Below are positions 8,695 to 17,252 of a DNA stretch of 64,000 nucleotides, piece by piece. The notes under the pieces were generated by a model. That model ran no database searches. It was not told the origin of the DNA and was given only the letters and a program-made list of their open reading frames with translations. The DNA is taken from assembly GCA_963665865.2 (NCBI GenBank), contig CAXXWF010000001.1, positions 2,542,001 through 2,606,000 on the forward strand. The letters are read 5' to 3'. The DNA is from PHAA01 sp963665865. Lineage in GTDB: Bacteria; Bacillota; Syntrophomonadia; Syntrophomonadales; Syntrophomonadaceae. Every line of letters starts with the position of its first letter. Positions within the stretch are counted from its first letter, which is position 1. The translations under genes and the position numbers were made by a program.

Positions 8695-9138
8695 CTAGTC
8701 CTTTTTAATCAAAAACAACATTTGATCATACTCAATAGCTTCAGCATTCCCTACAGCTATTTGCACAACGGTTCCATCGAATTCTGCTTTGATCTCATTC
8801 ATCAATTTCATGGCTTCCACAATACAGAGAGTCTGACCTTTGCTGACATGTTCACCGATCTTCACAAAAGGTTCCGCGTCAGGCGAAGGTGAGCCATAAA
8901 ATGTTCCTACCATGGGAGCATTGACACTCACAATATTTTCGTCAACCGGAGGAATATTGCTCATTTCGGCAGCAGGTCGGCTGATCACGGTGGACTCTGA
9001 GAGGGTAGATACAGGATTGGTACTATGTTGGGTGCCTTTCCGCAGGCTGATCCTGAAATCATCTCTCTGCAGCTCCAGCTCAGAAATTGTACTTTGCTCC
9101 AGCATCATCATCAATTCGCGTATTTCTTCCAAATTCAT
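8695..9138 (-). CDS. accB: Possible internally initiated AccB (biotin carboxyl carrier protein) nested in the fusion gene
   Basis: An in-frame ATG at 9138 begins MNLEEIREL, the usual AccB amino terminus, and GGGGAG lies 8 nt upstream. The product would be 147 residues, the normal AccB length, with the biotin motif EAMKLM about 35 residues from the end. A free AccB could supply acetyl-CoA carboxylase while the full-length product serves the pyruvate enzyme. Separate translation is an inference; the sequence only shows that the signals exist. Confidence 0.45.
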   Translation of the reverse strand: MNLEEIRELMMMLEQSTISELELQRDDFRISLRKGTQHSTNPVSTLSESTVISRPAAEMSNIPPVDENIVSVNAPMVGTFYGSPSPDAEPFVKIGEHVSKGQTLCIVEAMKLMNEIKAEFDGTVVQIAVGNAEAIEYDQMLFLIKKD

Positions 9139-10602
9139 CTCTTCATCTCCCCTGATAATTCGTGTCTTTTTGCTTTGGGGAGCCCGTCGTGGGGCAGCCC
9201 CTGCATGAGGGTCTATTATCTCCTGACTAACTTCATCCCCGGGCAGAATCTGGGGAACATCTTCACTGGCCCGCAATCTAATGTATTCAAAGAATTTTAG
9301 AGCCACCTGCGGAAATAGCAGATAGGTAAGAACATCTTCGTCCTTATCAGATACCGCCGCCATTTCCTGTTTGCCTTTTTCCCAACCCGGTTTGAGTAAA
9401 TCTGCAGGACGTACCGTAATAATTTCATTGTCCCCAATTATCTTGGCACTTATATCTTGATCAATGGGGGCGGGAGGTTTGCCATATAATCCACGTACAT
9501 AGTCCTTCACTTCTCCTGGGCATAACTTATACCGCTCTCCCAGCAAAACATTCAAGACGGCTTGAGTACCAATAATCTGACTGGTAGGAGTAACCAGCGG
9601 CGGATAACCCAGATCTTTTCTTACTTTAGGTATCTCCTCCAATACTTCATCCAAACGATTAGAGGCTTTTTGTTCCTCTAACTGGGCAACGAAATTGGAA
9701 ATCATCCCCCCCGGAACCTGGTGTTCGAAAACCTTCATATCAGATATTTTGGTAACGCCTCTTTCAAAGCCTTTATGGGTGCGAATCTGTTCAAAATGAG
9801 TGGCGATCTCGAACAAATCATGCATATTTAAACCGGTATCCCATTCTGATCCCTGCAGGGCTCTTACAATAGTCTCCACCGGGGGCTGAGAAGATCCAAA
9901 CGCCATAGGAACACTAGCCGTATCAATGATATCAACCCCGGCTTCTGCCGCCTTAATACACGACACAACCGCTAATCCCCCAATATAGTGAGTGTGAAGC
10001 TGGATGGGAAGCTCTACCTTTGCCTTCAATAATTTTACTAATTCATAGGAGATATAAGGTGATAACAGACCCGCCATATCCTTAATGCAAATCGAGTCTG
10101 CTCCCATACCTTTAAGCTCAAGAGCGGTTTTAACAAAATGGTCCAAAGTATGTACAGGACTGGTCGTATATACCAGACAGGCCTGCACGTGTTGACCTGT
10201 TTTTTTAGCAGCCCGCATACAGGTTTCGAGATTGCGAATGTCATTTAAGGCATCGAACACCCTGAATATATCAATCCCGTTTTCAGCCGCTTTCTCAATA
10301 AACTTCTCTACCACATCATCGGGATAATGAGCATAGCCCACCAATGATTGACCCCGCAGCAACATCTGCAGCTTGGTTTTACGAATACGCTGCCGAATGA
10401 ACTTAAGCCTTTCCCATGGGTCTTCCATGAGATAGCGGATACAAACGTCAAAGGTAGCTCCACCCCATACTTCCAAGGAATGATAACCTATATCATCCAG
10501 CTTATCTAAAACCGGACGCATATCATCAGTCGTCATTCTGGTTGCCCAGAGACTCTGATGAGCATCTCGCAGGCTGGTATCGGTAATCTTAATTTTACTC
10601 AT
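8695..10602 (-). CDS. Pyruvate carboxylase/oxaloacetate decarboxylase-type carboxyltransferase fused to AccB
   Basis: About 635 residues. Residues 1-460 are the PycB/OadA carboxyltransferase: DTSLRDAHQSLWATRM, FRVFDALND, CIKDMAGLLSP (catalytic lysine) and the metal-binding HTHYIGG. The last 147 residues are a complete AccB, not just a biotin domain: the AccB N-terminal helix MNLEEIREL, a spacer, and the biotinylated lysine in CIVEAMKLMNE. The protein should transfer CO2 between biotin and pyruvate/oxaloacetate together with AccC. I chose the ATG at 10602 (MSKIKITDT, preceded by GGGGGTG) over the in-frame ATG at 10626. In B. subtilis this locus holds a separate accB, so the fusion is notable. 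Confidence 0.85.
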   Translation of the reverse strand: MSKIKITDTSLRDAHQSLWATRMTTDDMRPVLDKLDDIGYHSLEVWGGATFDVCIRYLMEDPWERLKFIRQRIRKTKLQMLLRGQSLVGYAHYPDDVVEKFIEKAAENGIDIFRVFDALNDIRNLETCMRAAKKTGQHVQACLVYTTSPVHTLDHFVKTALELKGMGADSICIKDMAGLLSPYISYELVKLLKAKVELPIQLHTHYIGGLAVVSCIKAAEAGVDIIDTASVPMAFGSSQPPVETIVRALQGSEWDTGLNMHDLFEIATHFEQIRTHKGFERGVTKISDMKVFEHQVPGGMISNFVAQLEEQKASNRLDEVLEEIPKVRKDLGYPPLVTPTSQIIGTQAVLNVLLGERYKLCPGEVKDYVRGLYGKPPAPIDQDISAKIIGDNEIITVRPADLLKPGWEKGKQEMAAVSDKDEDVLTYLLFPQVALKFFEYIRLRASEDVPQILPGDEVSQEIIDPHAGAAPRRAPQSKKTRIIRGDEEMNLEEIRELMMMLEQSTISELELQRDDFRISLRKGTQHSTNPVSTLSESTVISRPAAEMSNIPPVDENIVSVNAPMVGTFYGSPSPDAEPFVKIGEHVSKGQTLCIVEAMKLMNEIKAEFDGTVVQIAVGNAEAIEYDQMLFLIKKD

Positions 10603-10833
10603 CTCGCACCCCCAGTAATAGAACATACATCCAAATTCATCAAACTCCTCTTAAGACCCCTTCCTCTATAGGTGGGGAATAACCCGATTTATTCCTCAGT
10701 GGCGGGTTGGGTCCCCGACTGAGGAGGCGTTTGATAACAACGCTCGCGGCGCGATGCACACAAAACGCGAAGGGAAGGCGCTGTAGCGCCCGCGTTTTGG
10801 CGCACAATTCGCGCAAGCACTCATTGAATTATA
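10603..10833 (-). promoter_or_regulatory. Structured GC-rich leader of the pycB-accC operon
   Basis: A TATAAT lies at 10833-10828 on the minus strand, with no good -35. The stretch between it and the start codon is GC-rich and holds nested inverted repeats. In plus coordinates: CAAAACGCG (10761-10769) pairs with CGCGTTTTG (10791-10799) around GGCGCT-GT-AGCGCC (10777-10790); CCTCAGT (10694-10700) pairs with ACTGAGG (10718-10724); GGAATAA (10676-10682) pairs with TTATTCC (10689-10695). The last two share bases 10694-10695 and so compete. I cannot match this to a known riboswitch; a small mobile repeat is the alternative. Confidence 0.4.
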
Positions 10834-10846
10834 ATGTCTAATACAA

Positions 10847-10880
10847 AACATACTCAGGCCGGTGACCTGAGTATGTTTTT
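10847..10880 (-). terminator. Terminator after spoIIIAH
   Basis: Stem AACATACTCAGG / CCTGAGTATGTT (10847-10858 with 10866-10877), 7-nt loop. T-rich flanks on both strands make it usable in either direction; on the minus strand it ends the spoIIIA operon. Confidence 0.8.
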
Positions 10881-10954
10881 AATACTGCAACATTTTCATT
10901 ATATGAATAAAAGCCAATTTTATCAATGTTTTTTAAGGTATGTATACAATACGG

Positions 10955-11506
10955 CTATTTCTGGGTCTGCTGTAGTTTAACCACCGAAATGGTTTTTTCT
11001 GTACTTCCAGTAGCAATACTGACCGTTTTTCTAATAACTTCCTGCCCCGCTGCCGCGAGACTATTACCCTCCACCATGACTGTAGTATTCGTATCCGTAA
11101 CGACCACTACGCAATCCTGGAAGCCCTGCGACTTTATCATAGCTTCAGCCTGCATTTCCTTTTGCTCTCGGTCCATCAGATTCACTAACTTCAGATAAGC
11201 TGCATCTCGGGCCTTAGTGGTACTGGTGGTGTTGTTGCTGATATCCTTTAGTAGAGACAGCTCTTTGCTGCGCATCCTTTCTCTTTCAATTCGATATTCT
11301 GAGAGCATTCCGCTTTCCTGAACTGTTATTGGGGGCTGGGTAATCGCAGCTAAATTACCCCCGTTGGTCGGTTCAGCGGTCATTTTACTAGTAGGTGTGG
11401 AGGTTATTTTCAGGCAATTATTGATAATATTAATACCTATGAACGGAATGACAATGATAGCTGTAATAATTGCCAGCAGCTTAACCCGATTCAAACTAAT
11501 AATCAT
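10955..11506 (-). CDS. spoIIIAH: Stage III sporulation protein AH
   Basis: A 183-residue protein with one N-terminal membrane segment (about residues 8-30) and a C-terminal YscJ/FliF-like ring-building domain (about 80-180, with MIKSQGFQDCVVVVTD). In the mother cell its outer domain meets forespore SpoIIQ to form the channel across the two membranes during engulfment. It overlaps spoIIIAG by 4 nt and is last in the operon, as expected. It is slightly shorter than the B. subtilis protein. Confidence 0.9.
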   Translation of the reverse strand: MIISLNRVKLLAIITAIIVIPFIGINIINNCLKITSTPTSKMTAEPTNGGNLAAITQPPITVQESGMLSEYRIERERMRSKELSLLKDISNNTTSTTKARDAAYLKLVNLMDREQKEMQAEAMIKSQGFQDCVVVVTDTNTTVMVEGNSLAAAGQEVIRKTVSIATGSTEKTISVVKLQQTQK

Positions 11507-12114
11507 TGCGTCTCTCCTTTCCGAGCTACAACTCTAACCTGGTAGGGTGGAATATTTAGAAGGGTAGTAGTAGCATCGGTCAGCTGTTCCTTAATCTTAC
11601 TGTCTTGCGCTCCCTCGGCTACAACCAAAACCCCCACAACTTCCGGAGCGCTGTCCTCAACCAGCAGCGCTGCCCCCCCTGATACAGCAATGTCGCTGGT
11701 CTGGTTCTCCTCCTTTATGGTCCTGACACCGCTGCTGCTAACTGATTCCTGGGTTTCTTTCACATCATCCTTGGTGTTACGTGCGTAACTTTTCAACCCA
11801 TCGGAGCTGAGGGTTATACTTACCTGTACTTTTCCGGCTCCCTCTACTTGAGATAAGATATTCTCTAATTCCATGGCCAAATTAGTCTTAGCCTGAGCTA
11901 CCCCCTCGCTGGGCAGGGTTGGGGATACGGATGTCGCCGGGGGTGAACTGCTGCTCTGCGGCCACATAATGGTCAGAAGACCCAGACCTACCACTACCGC
12001 CACTGCCAGATATCTGCCCTTTTTGCCCCAACTGCCCCCAAGACTCTGTTCAGAATAATCCGCTATCTTTCTCTTCCATTCATCCAACACTGCTTTAACC
12101 CCCTTCAAATACAA
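11503..12114 (-). CDS. spoIIIAG: Stage III sporulation protein AG
   Basis: A 203-residue protein with a membrane segment at about residues 32-50 (YLAVAVVVGLGLLTIMW) and a C-terminal ring domain with QVSITLSSDG and the closing NIPPYQVRVVARKG. SpoIIIAG forms a large ring in the mother-cell channel. A Ser/Pro-rich stretch follows the membrane segment. It overlaps spoIIIAF by 20 nt. Confidence 0.9.
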   Translation of the reverse strand: MYLKGVKAVLDEWKRKIADYSEQSLGGSWGKKGRYLAVAVVVGLGLLTIMWPQSSSSPPATSVSPTLPSEGVAQAKTNLAMELENILSQVEGAGKVQVSITLSSDGLKSYARNTKDDVKETQESVSSSGVRTIKEENQTSDIAVSGGAALLVEDSAPEVVGVLVVAEGAQDSKIKEQLTDATTTLLNIPPYQVRVVARKGETQ

Positions 12115-12679
12115 TCTCTATATTGTCAGCTTGCAAGCCATATAAATTGCCCATTACCTGTTTTATCTTGCGCTGGATTTCATCACGTTCGGCCGTCTTT
12201 GTATCCTGGGCAGTACTTGAAAAGACATTCACCTGATCAACCTGGTATGCTTTTGTATCTGCACCGGGTCTTACTATTAGTTTTAGTTTTTGCAGGCTGC
12301 CATTGTCACCTACCGAAAGCTCGGTGTGGACATCATCGACCCCTGGTACCAAAATAGCAACTGCTGCTATTTGTCCGGCCAGCTTTTCTTTCATGATCAC
12401 GTTGCTTTGGCCAGTAATCTGCTCTTTGATCTTCTGACTGCCTACATCTATCGCTTGCGTCGTTTTCGCATCCACCTGATCATCCCAGACGAAAATCTGG
12501 AAGTTCTTGTCATCATATATATAGGCCAGGGTAGGATTTAAAATCGCAATCAAAAGAAACAGACCTATAGCAAATCTTACAAAGGGCTTAATATTTCCTT
12601 CCGGAAGCAATATTTCAAGAAAGCTGGACATGATGATTATCACTAAAAGATTTTTTACGATTGCTGCTAATACATCCAT
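12095..12679 (-). CDS. spoIIIAF: Stage III sporulation protein AF
   Basis: A 194-residue protein with two N-terminal membrane segments (about residues 9-25 and 33-53, around the conserved FLEILLPEGNIKPFVRFAIG) and a soluble C-terminal ring-type domain ending GLQADNIEIVFEGG. Component of the SpoIIIA-SpoIIQ channel. It starts 11 nt after spoIIIAE. Confidence 0.9.
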   Translation of the reverse strand: MDVLAAIVKNLLVIIIMSSFLEILLPEGNIKPFVRFAIGLFLLIAILNPTLAYIYDDKNFQIFVWDDQVDAKTTQAIDVGSQKIKEQITGQSNVIMKEKLAGQIAAVAILVPGVDDVHTELSVGDNGSLQKLKLIVRPGADTKAYQVDQVNVFSSTAQDTKTAERDEIQRKIKQVMGNLYGLQADNIEIVFEGG

Positions 12680-12690
12680 GCAATCCCTCC

Positions 12691-13878
12691 TTAGCGCAGC
12701 ATGGTAAGGTTATTGGACATCCCTGCCATAATAGTGATCATAATGAAAAACATAAATCCCACTGAGGCAGTGGCCGCTAGCAGCAGCATCAAGTGGGTAC
12801 TCATTACCTCGAGAATGGCAGCCGTTTTCGTATCGCCCATTGGTTCAACGATGGCTCCTACCAGCTTGTAAATCAAACCCAAGGCTGCTATTTTTAATAG
12901 CGGAAAAATGATTATACCCAGAATAATAAGCGCCCCGAAGATCCCCAGAGCATCTTTGAGCATCACCACATATCCGGCTGCTACTTCAACGGTATCGCCC
13001 ACCATCTTGCCCACGATGGGAATGGCATTGTCGGTAATGAACCGGGTGGTACGTAATGCTACTTTATCGAGAACCGATGCATAGAGAGCTCTCAGGGTAA
13101 CCATACCCACGAAAGTGGTCAGGAAAAACCCTAACGATATTTGCGCAATCTGGGTACAGAACTTGGCCATCCTCTCCACCTTCACGGTTTCTGAGACATG
13201 GTTGGCCAGACTGAGCAAGGCCGACATAATGATTAAAGGAAATACTATGAACTTAACTGCATTGGCAAAGGCCGAAGCTGCCGTCATGAGTATCGGAAAA
13301 AGCATAGCTGAAGCGTTTACATTACCTAGACCAGCCACCAGCATCATCATAGGCGGCAGCATGCTTACCATAAAATCGGCCATATTGTCTATGGTCTGGT
13401 GCCCTATACCCAGGGCTACCTTGAAAGAACCCAGGGCCAGTGCACATAAGGCCAGGAAACAGACCATATAAGATATCTTGCCTACTCCTGATGCGAAGGA
13501 ATTCTGAAGATTAATCAGTAAAGCGGCTAATACCGATAAGATAATTAACTTGGACAAGAGACTTGAATTGGCCACAACTTCTTTGAATAGGAAACGGATC
13601 AGACCCTCCGTTACCAGTTTAAAATCAAGCTTCCAGTTGCCCGTGGCAAAATCAGCCATCCATTCCTTGACTGATTTGTTTTGCAGAAATAAGTTCTCTT
13701 CACCGTCCATGCGGTTTTTAAACTCTTCCAACGATTGAATATCCAAGTTTTTCATCGTGTCTTGCACAGAAAATGCCGCTGAACTATCACCGCTCGGGGC
13801 GGCTGCGGTATATTCCGGCAGGAACAGTACCATTACCAACATGATAAAAACTATGCTTAATTTATTCACCGACAACAA
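12691..13878 (-). CDS. spoIIIAE: Stage III sporulation protein AE
   Basis: A 395-residue polytopic membrane protein with an N-terminal signal-like segment (FIMLVMVLFLPEYTAAA) and several hydrophobic segments from residue 110 onward, including SMLPPMMMLVAGLGN and the C-terminal MFFIMITIMAGM. Predicted core membrane channel component of the SpoIIIA complex. Its length matches B. subtilis SpoIIIAE (about 399). It lies 15 nt after spoIIIAD. Confidence 0.95.
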   Translation of the reverse strand: MLSVNKLSIVFIMLVMVLFLPEYTAAAPSGDSSAAFSVQDTMKNLDIQSLEEFKNRMDGEENLFLQNKSVKEWMADFATGNWKLDFKLVTEGLIRFLFKEVVANSSLLSKLIILSVLAALLINLQNSFASGVGKISYMVCFLALCALALGSFKVALGIGHQTIDNMADFMVSMLPPMMMLVAGLGNVNASAMLFPILMTAASAFANAVKFIVFPLIIMSALLSLANHVSETVKVERMAKFCTQIAQISLGFFLTTFVGMVTLRALYASVLDKVALRTTRFITDNAIPIVGKMVGDTVEVAAGYVVMLKDALGIFGALIILGIIIFPLLKIAALGLIYKLVGAIVEPMGDTKTAAILEVMSTHLMLLLAATASVGFMFFIMITIMAGMSNNLTMLR

Positions 13879-13893
13879 CTCACTTATTTGTTA

Positions 13894-14289
13894 TTATCCC
13901 GGCATTAATTCCAGAAGGGATTCTAATATGGCTACCAGGATTGGCAGTGCCAGCACCGCTATGATTATTTTGGCTGCAAATTCTACCTTTTTAGCCACTG
14001 CTTGTTCCCCGGCATCCTGGCATATTACAGCTGCAAACTCCCCCAAGTAGGCCACCCCCATGATCTTGAGGATGGTTGCCAGAAAGAAGTTGTTTATACC
14101 CGCCCGCCTGGTGAGTTCTCCCATTACATCAATTATGGATGCCAGTTTACCCATCATTGATAAAAATACAATGATACCGAATACCAGGCTCAGCAGTATG
14201 GCCATAACCGGCTTCTCCTGCCTTAGCACCAGAAGAAAAATGGTGGTTATTAAGGCTAGTCCAATTATTTGGGTAATTTCCATTGCCAT
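13894..14289 (-). CDS. spoIIIAD: Stage III sporulation protein AD
   Basis: A 131-residue membrane protein of the SpoIIIAC/AD family, a duplicated form of the SpoIIIAC unit. Segments: ITQIIGLALITTIFLLVLRQEKP, then GIIVFLSMMGKLASII, and a C-terminal hydrophobic stretch. It carries the family's AAVICQDAGE near residue 98. Part of the mother-cell channel. Confidence 0.95.
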   Translation of the reverse strand: MAMEITQIIGLALITTIFLLVLRQEKPVMAILLSLVFGIIVFLSMMGKLASIIDVMGELTRRAGINNFFLATILKIMGVAYLGEFAAVICQDAGEQAVAKKVEFAAKIIIAVLALPILVAILESLLELMPG

Positions 14290-14312
14290 TTCCCCCTCCG
14301 TACTGCGGCTGC

Positions 14313-14507
14313 TTAGAGATTAAATACAGAACGTACCGTAGTGAAGAGTTGGTTCATCAACTGCACCACCATAATAAGGACGATTACCACACCGGCAAGA
14401 GTTAACATCTCGGCTTGTTCCTGTTTCTGAGCCTGTTTAAGGACTATACATAACACCGATATTAATATACCTATACCGGCTATCCGAAAGAGAACATCAA
14501 TATTCAT
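14313..14507 (-). CDS. spoIIIAC: Stage III sporulation protein AC
   Basis: A 64-residue protein with two membrane segments (residues about 5-22 and 31-53) joined by KQAQKQEQAEML. Typical SpoIIIAC length. The gap before it, 14508-14637, is 130 nt and larger than elsewhere in this operon; I see no gene or clear signal in that gap. Confidence 0.95.
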   Translation of the reverse strand: MNIDVLFRIAGIGILISVLCIVLKQAQKQEQAEMLTLAGVVIVLIMVVQLMNQLFTTVRSVFNL

Positions 14508-14637
14508 CCCGCTTCCCCTCTCTCTATATGATTCTGCAACAGTGTGCGCCCTGCAAACTTTGCACTACACTTAGCATTCATCCGCAAGATATGGTCGAAC
14601 CCATCGTCAGATAAACTAACATCTTGGGCAATAGGTT

Positions 14638-15162
14638 TCATAACAACAACAGGACCACTGTGGCACCGAGTATAAAACCACCATAGGACCGCAGCTTGCG
14701 GCCTGATTCCGCCTCTTGGCGAGCCTTATCTTCTTGAATATGAAGATGTTCCTGAATCATAGCAAATAACTTTTTCTGCTCATCCGCTCCTGACATGCCC
14801 ATTTGCGAGGCAACCGACTGCAAAACAGTTATGTCGCCATTATTTAGTTCAGATTTCTGGCGTATTTTTTCCAGGCTTTGGGACCAGGCTTCATTTAAGG
14901 TGATGCCCTGCCTGTCCCGCAATTTTTGGCTGCAATCCTCAAAAAGGCTGCTGGCCGGTGCCGGAATGCATTGCGCCGCTCGCGCCATAGCCAACGGCAG
15001 AGGTGTATGCAGATAGCCAATCTCTTTTTCCAGAAAGCGCATAGCTAAGCGGATGTTTTTGATCTGCTCCACCCTCTGATCCATACTTCGGGCACCCATT
15101 AAACCATAGCTGCCAAATCCGGAAACAACTAATATTACTCCCAGGGTCTTTAACCACAGCAT
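14638..15162 (-). CDS. spoIIIAB: Stage III sporulation protein AB
   Basis: A 174-residue protein with an N-terminal membrane segment (TLGVILVVSGFGSYGLMG) and a C-terminal hydrophobic end (GGFILGATVVLLLL). The middle is helical with RLAMRFLEKEIGYLHTPLP. This type II secretion PilC-like fold is characteristic of SpoIIIAB. It overlaps spoIIIAA by 13 nt. Confidence 0.95.
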   Translation of the reverse strand: MLWLKTLGVILVVSGFGSYGLMGARSMDQRVEQIKNIRLAMRFLEKEIGYLHTPLPLAMARAAQCIPAPASSLFEDCSQKLRDRQGITLNEAWSQSLEKIRQKSELNNGDITVLQSVASQMGMSGADEQKKLFAMIQEHLHIQEDKARQEAESGRKLRSYGGFILGATVVLLLL

Positions 15163-16118
15163 AATTCATCCCACCTGACTATATTTTCAATCGTTCCCGG
15201 CCCGCAGCGTCGAGACAGGACAATTAGATTATCAAAGGCTGAAGCCGCCAGAAGTTCACGCAATACCGAACGTTTTTGAACTTCCTCGATGTTGCGTGCA
15301 TGTACACTGGTAATAACAGCTACTCCGGCGTTTACACATTCCTGGATCGCTTCTATATCTTCGCAGCGGCCAATTTCATCGGTAATCAATACATGCGGAG
15401 CCAGAGAACGTATCGCCATAATCATTCCTTTCGCTTTAGGGCATGAATCCAAAACATCGGTACGCGGTCCCATATCCATCTGGGGCCTTCCTTGATAAGT
15501 TCCGGCCAGCTCTGAGCGTTCGTCTATCACTGTCACGTTACACCCCCGGCCTTTGCTTGTACCCTGCGAAAGATTACGGGCAACATCTCGCAAAATTGTA
15601 GTCTTTCCACACCTAGGCGGCGATATGAAAAGGGTATTCACCGGTTCCAGATCACGCGGATAAATTTGGGACATGATAGAAAGGGAGCAGTCCTTGACCT
15701 CCCTGGTTATTCTAAAAGCGACCCCAGAGAAATCTTTTATTGTCTGTATTTCCGGGCCGTTCATAACTATCTGCCCAGCCAGACCCACCCGATGTCCCCC
15801 CGGAATAGTAATATATCCCTTACTTATTTCTTCTTCAAAAGCATACAGAGAATTATCACTGATGGCAGCAATGCTGCGGTAGATATCGTCGGCACTTACA
15901 ATATATCCACGACTCAAATCTTCCTGCATCCTGCCCAACCCATCCAGGCTATAGTCTTTGTCACCGATTTTCAAAGCTATTGGCTGCCCAAACCGCAAAC
16001 GGATTTCCTCCATGCCCTTAAAGCAGTCTGCTGGCATTTTCAGCATAGTTTCCTTAATACGCGCTGATAGAAAAGGCAAGATATCCTTCTTAATGATTTC
16101 TTCATCACGTATAGTCAT
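15150..16118 (-). CDS. spoIIIAA: Stage III sporulation protein AA (secretion-type ATPase)
   Basis: A 322-residue AAA-type ATPase that energises the SpoIIIA channel. The Walker A region reads ISPPRCGKTTILRDV (about residue 165), Walker B is HVLITDEIG, and VIDERSELAG precedes it. The first gene of the operon; the expected mother-cell SigE promoter should lie upstream in 16119-16260, but I could not fix its boxes with confidence. Confidence 0.95.
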   Translation of the reverse strand: MTIRDEEIIKKDILPFLSARIKETMLKMPADCFKGMEEIRLRFGQPIALKIGDKDYSLDGLGRMQEDLSRGYIVSADDIYRSIAAISDNSLYAFEEEISKGYITIPGGHRVGLAGQIVMNGPEIQTIKDFSGVAFRITREVKDCSLSIMSQIYPRDLEPVNTLFISPPRCGKTTILRDVARNLSQGTSKGRGCNVTVIDERSELAGTYQGRPQMDMGPRTDVLDSCPKAKGMIMAIRSLAPHVLITDEIGRCEDIEAIQECVNAGVAVITSVHARNIEEVQKRSVLRELLAASAFDNLIVLSRRCGPGTIENIVRWDELCCG

Positions 16119-16277
16119 AATTTCACCACCTTCGCCGATAGGGATTAATTAACCAAATGATTGCTCAATTTGCCACCAATATTTGGAATCACAATAACAA
16201 GATCACTTAATAAATATTGGACTTGCCAGTAAAATATGCCATTTATAATATGATTGCTCGTGCCATTTATCCATAAA

Positions 16278-16307
16278 AAAAGGGAAATCCGTATTTTGGA
16301 TTTCCCT
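16278..16307 (-). terminator. Terminator linked to the zinc-ribbon gene tail copy
   Basis: On the minus strand a perfect 10-bp stem AGGGAAATCC / GGATTTCCCT with a 7-nt loop is followed by seven T. It resembles in position and form the terminator after the intact zinc-ribbon gene at 20327-20357, so gene tail and terminator seem to have been copied together. It may also end the rhodanese-MarR transcript. Confidence 0.75.
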
Positions 16308-16331
16308 CGGCTTGTTTTAAATTGTCCGTGT

Positions 16332-16403
16332 TTACACTCGCGTTTGATCCGGTCCGACTTCAAGTTCTTCGTCCATCGGCATATGTTGATGGTCAAATGA
16401 GCC
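16332..16403 (-). pseudogene. 3' fragment copy of the CD1247-type zinc-ribbon gene
   Basis: The last 24 codons before a TAA encode GSFDHQHMPMDEELEVGP plus DQTRV. The intact gene at 20383-20805 ends GSFDHEHMPMDEEFEVGP plus DQPRA. Similarity stops abruptly upstream of the GSF. No start or body is present, so this is a decayed or recombination-derived tail. Confidence 0.85.
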
Positions 16404-16448
16404 ATGCTTCCCTTTTGCTTCCTTCTTACTGTTCGTTTTGTATTTAAG

Positions 16449-16808
16449 TTATATTACAGGTTCAACTGGAAAATTCATTGTGTTCCAAGCACCTATTCCG
16501 CCCGATAGTTCTAATACATCATATCCGTTTTCAAGAAGAATTATTGCAGCTTTTGCTGCCATGTTACACCATACTTCCCAGCAATAAACCACTACTGTTT
16601 TATCTTTAGGTATCTCACCAATTCTTTCTTTTAATTGCGATAAAGGGATATGCTTTGCTCCAGCAATTTTCTGCTTCATCGCTTGTGGTGGAGCATTCCT
16701 CACATCAACAATCACAAATGCCTCTGGGGTAGCTTTCAATGCCTGCATATATTCCATTGGGCTGATCGTGGCTTCTATTTTTGCTTTAAAGAAATCCAGC
16801 TTACTCAT
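16449..16808 (-). CDS. Rhodanese-like sulfurtransferase
   Basis: A 119-residue single rhodanese domain: FVIVDVRNAP, AKHIPLSQLK, and an active-site loop VVVYCWEVWCNMAAKAA in which the first cysteine is the expected persulfide carrier; the second cysteine five residues later is unusual. It could act in thiosulfate or persulfide handling in the cytoplasm. Its start overlaps the marR stop by 8 nt, so it is probably regulated and translated with that gene. Confidence 0.85.
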   Translation of the reverse strand: MSKLDFFKAKIEATISPMEYMQALKATPEAFVIVDVRNAPPQAMKQKIAGAKHIPLSQLKERIGEIPKDKTVVVYCWEVWCNMAAKAAIILLENGYDVLELSGGIGAWNTMNFPVEPVI

Positions 16809-17196
16809 AATTTTCCTCCTTTGATAATTTATTAATTAGATTCAAAAACAAATTTTCTTCTTTACTGTCCAAGACGGATAGAATTTTGTCTTCACATTTC
16901 TTCATTGACTCCCACAGGGAGCAAATCATTTCATCACCTTGCTTAGTCAATTGCAGACAATAGGCTCTTCTATCACTTGGATGTCTACTCCGCATTAGCA
17001 ACTGCTTTTTTTCCAGCAAATCAACAATTTGTCCGGCAGTAGTTCTGTCTATTCGCTGCTTTTTAGCAACTTCTATTTGCGTGATATTAGGGTTTTCTCT
17101 AACAATAAGCATGGTTCCATAGTGTTTGGGTGTTATCCCAGTGTCGGTTAATTCCTTTGCAAATAAATCATCAATATTTTGCAGAGCCTTTGCCAA
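16801..17196 (-). CDS. MarR-family transcriptional regulator
   Basis: 131 residues from a TTG at 17196, with a winged helix: ITQIEVAKKQRIDRTTAGQIVDLLEKK (recognition helix) and the wing RSRHPSDRRAYCLQLT. Directly before the TTG the open frame continues upstream as ...QDSLGFNLAKA, typical of MarR N-termini, without ATG/GTG/TTG, so the true start may be an unusual codon just after GGGGTG near 17235. MarR proteins often sense oxidants or small aromatics. Two matching operators cover its own promoter, so autoregulation is likely. Confidence 0.85.
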   Translation of the reverse strand: MAKALQNIDDLFAKELTDTGITPKHYGTMLIVRENPNITQIEVAKKQRIDRTTAGQIVDLLEKKQLLMRSRHPSDRRAYCLQLTKQGDEMICSLWESMKKCEDKILSVLDSKEENLFLNLINKLSKEENYE

Positions 17197-17252
17197 ATTA
17201 AATCCAAGTGAATCTTGAATGGAAAATATAAAATCACCCCGGTTCAGATATA

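Noticed and set aside
16145..16405. An 86-residue minus-strand protein
   Set aside because: No family resemblance; a different frame here encodes the zinc-ribbon tail copy.
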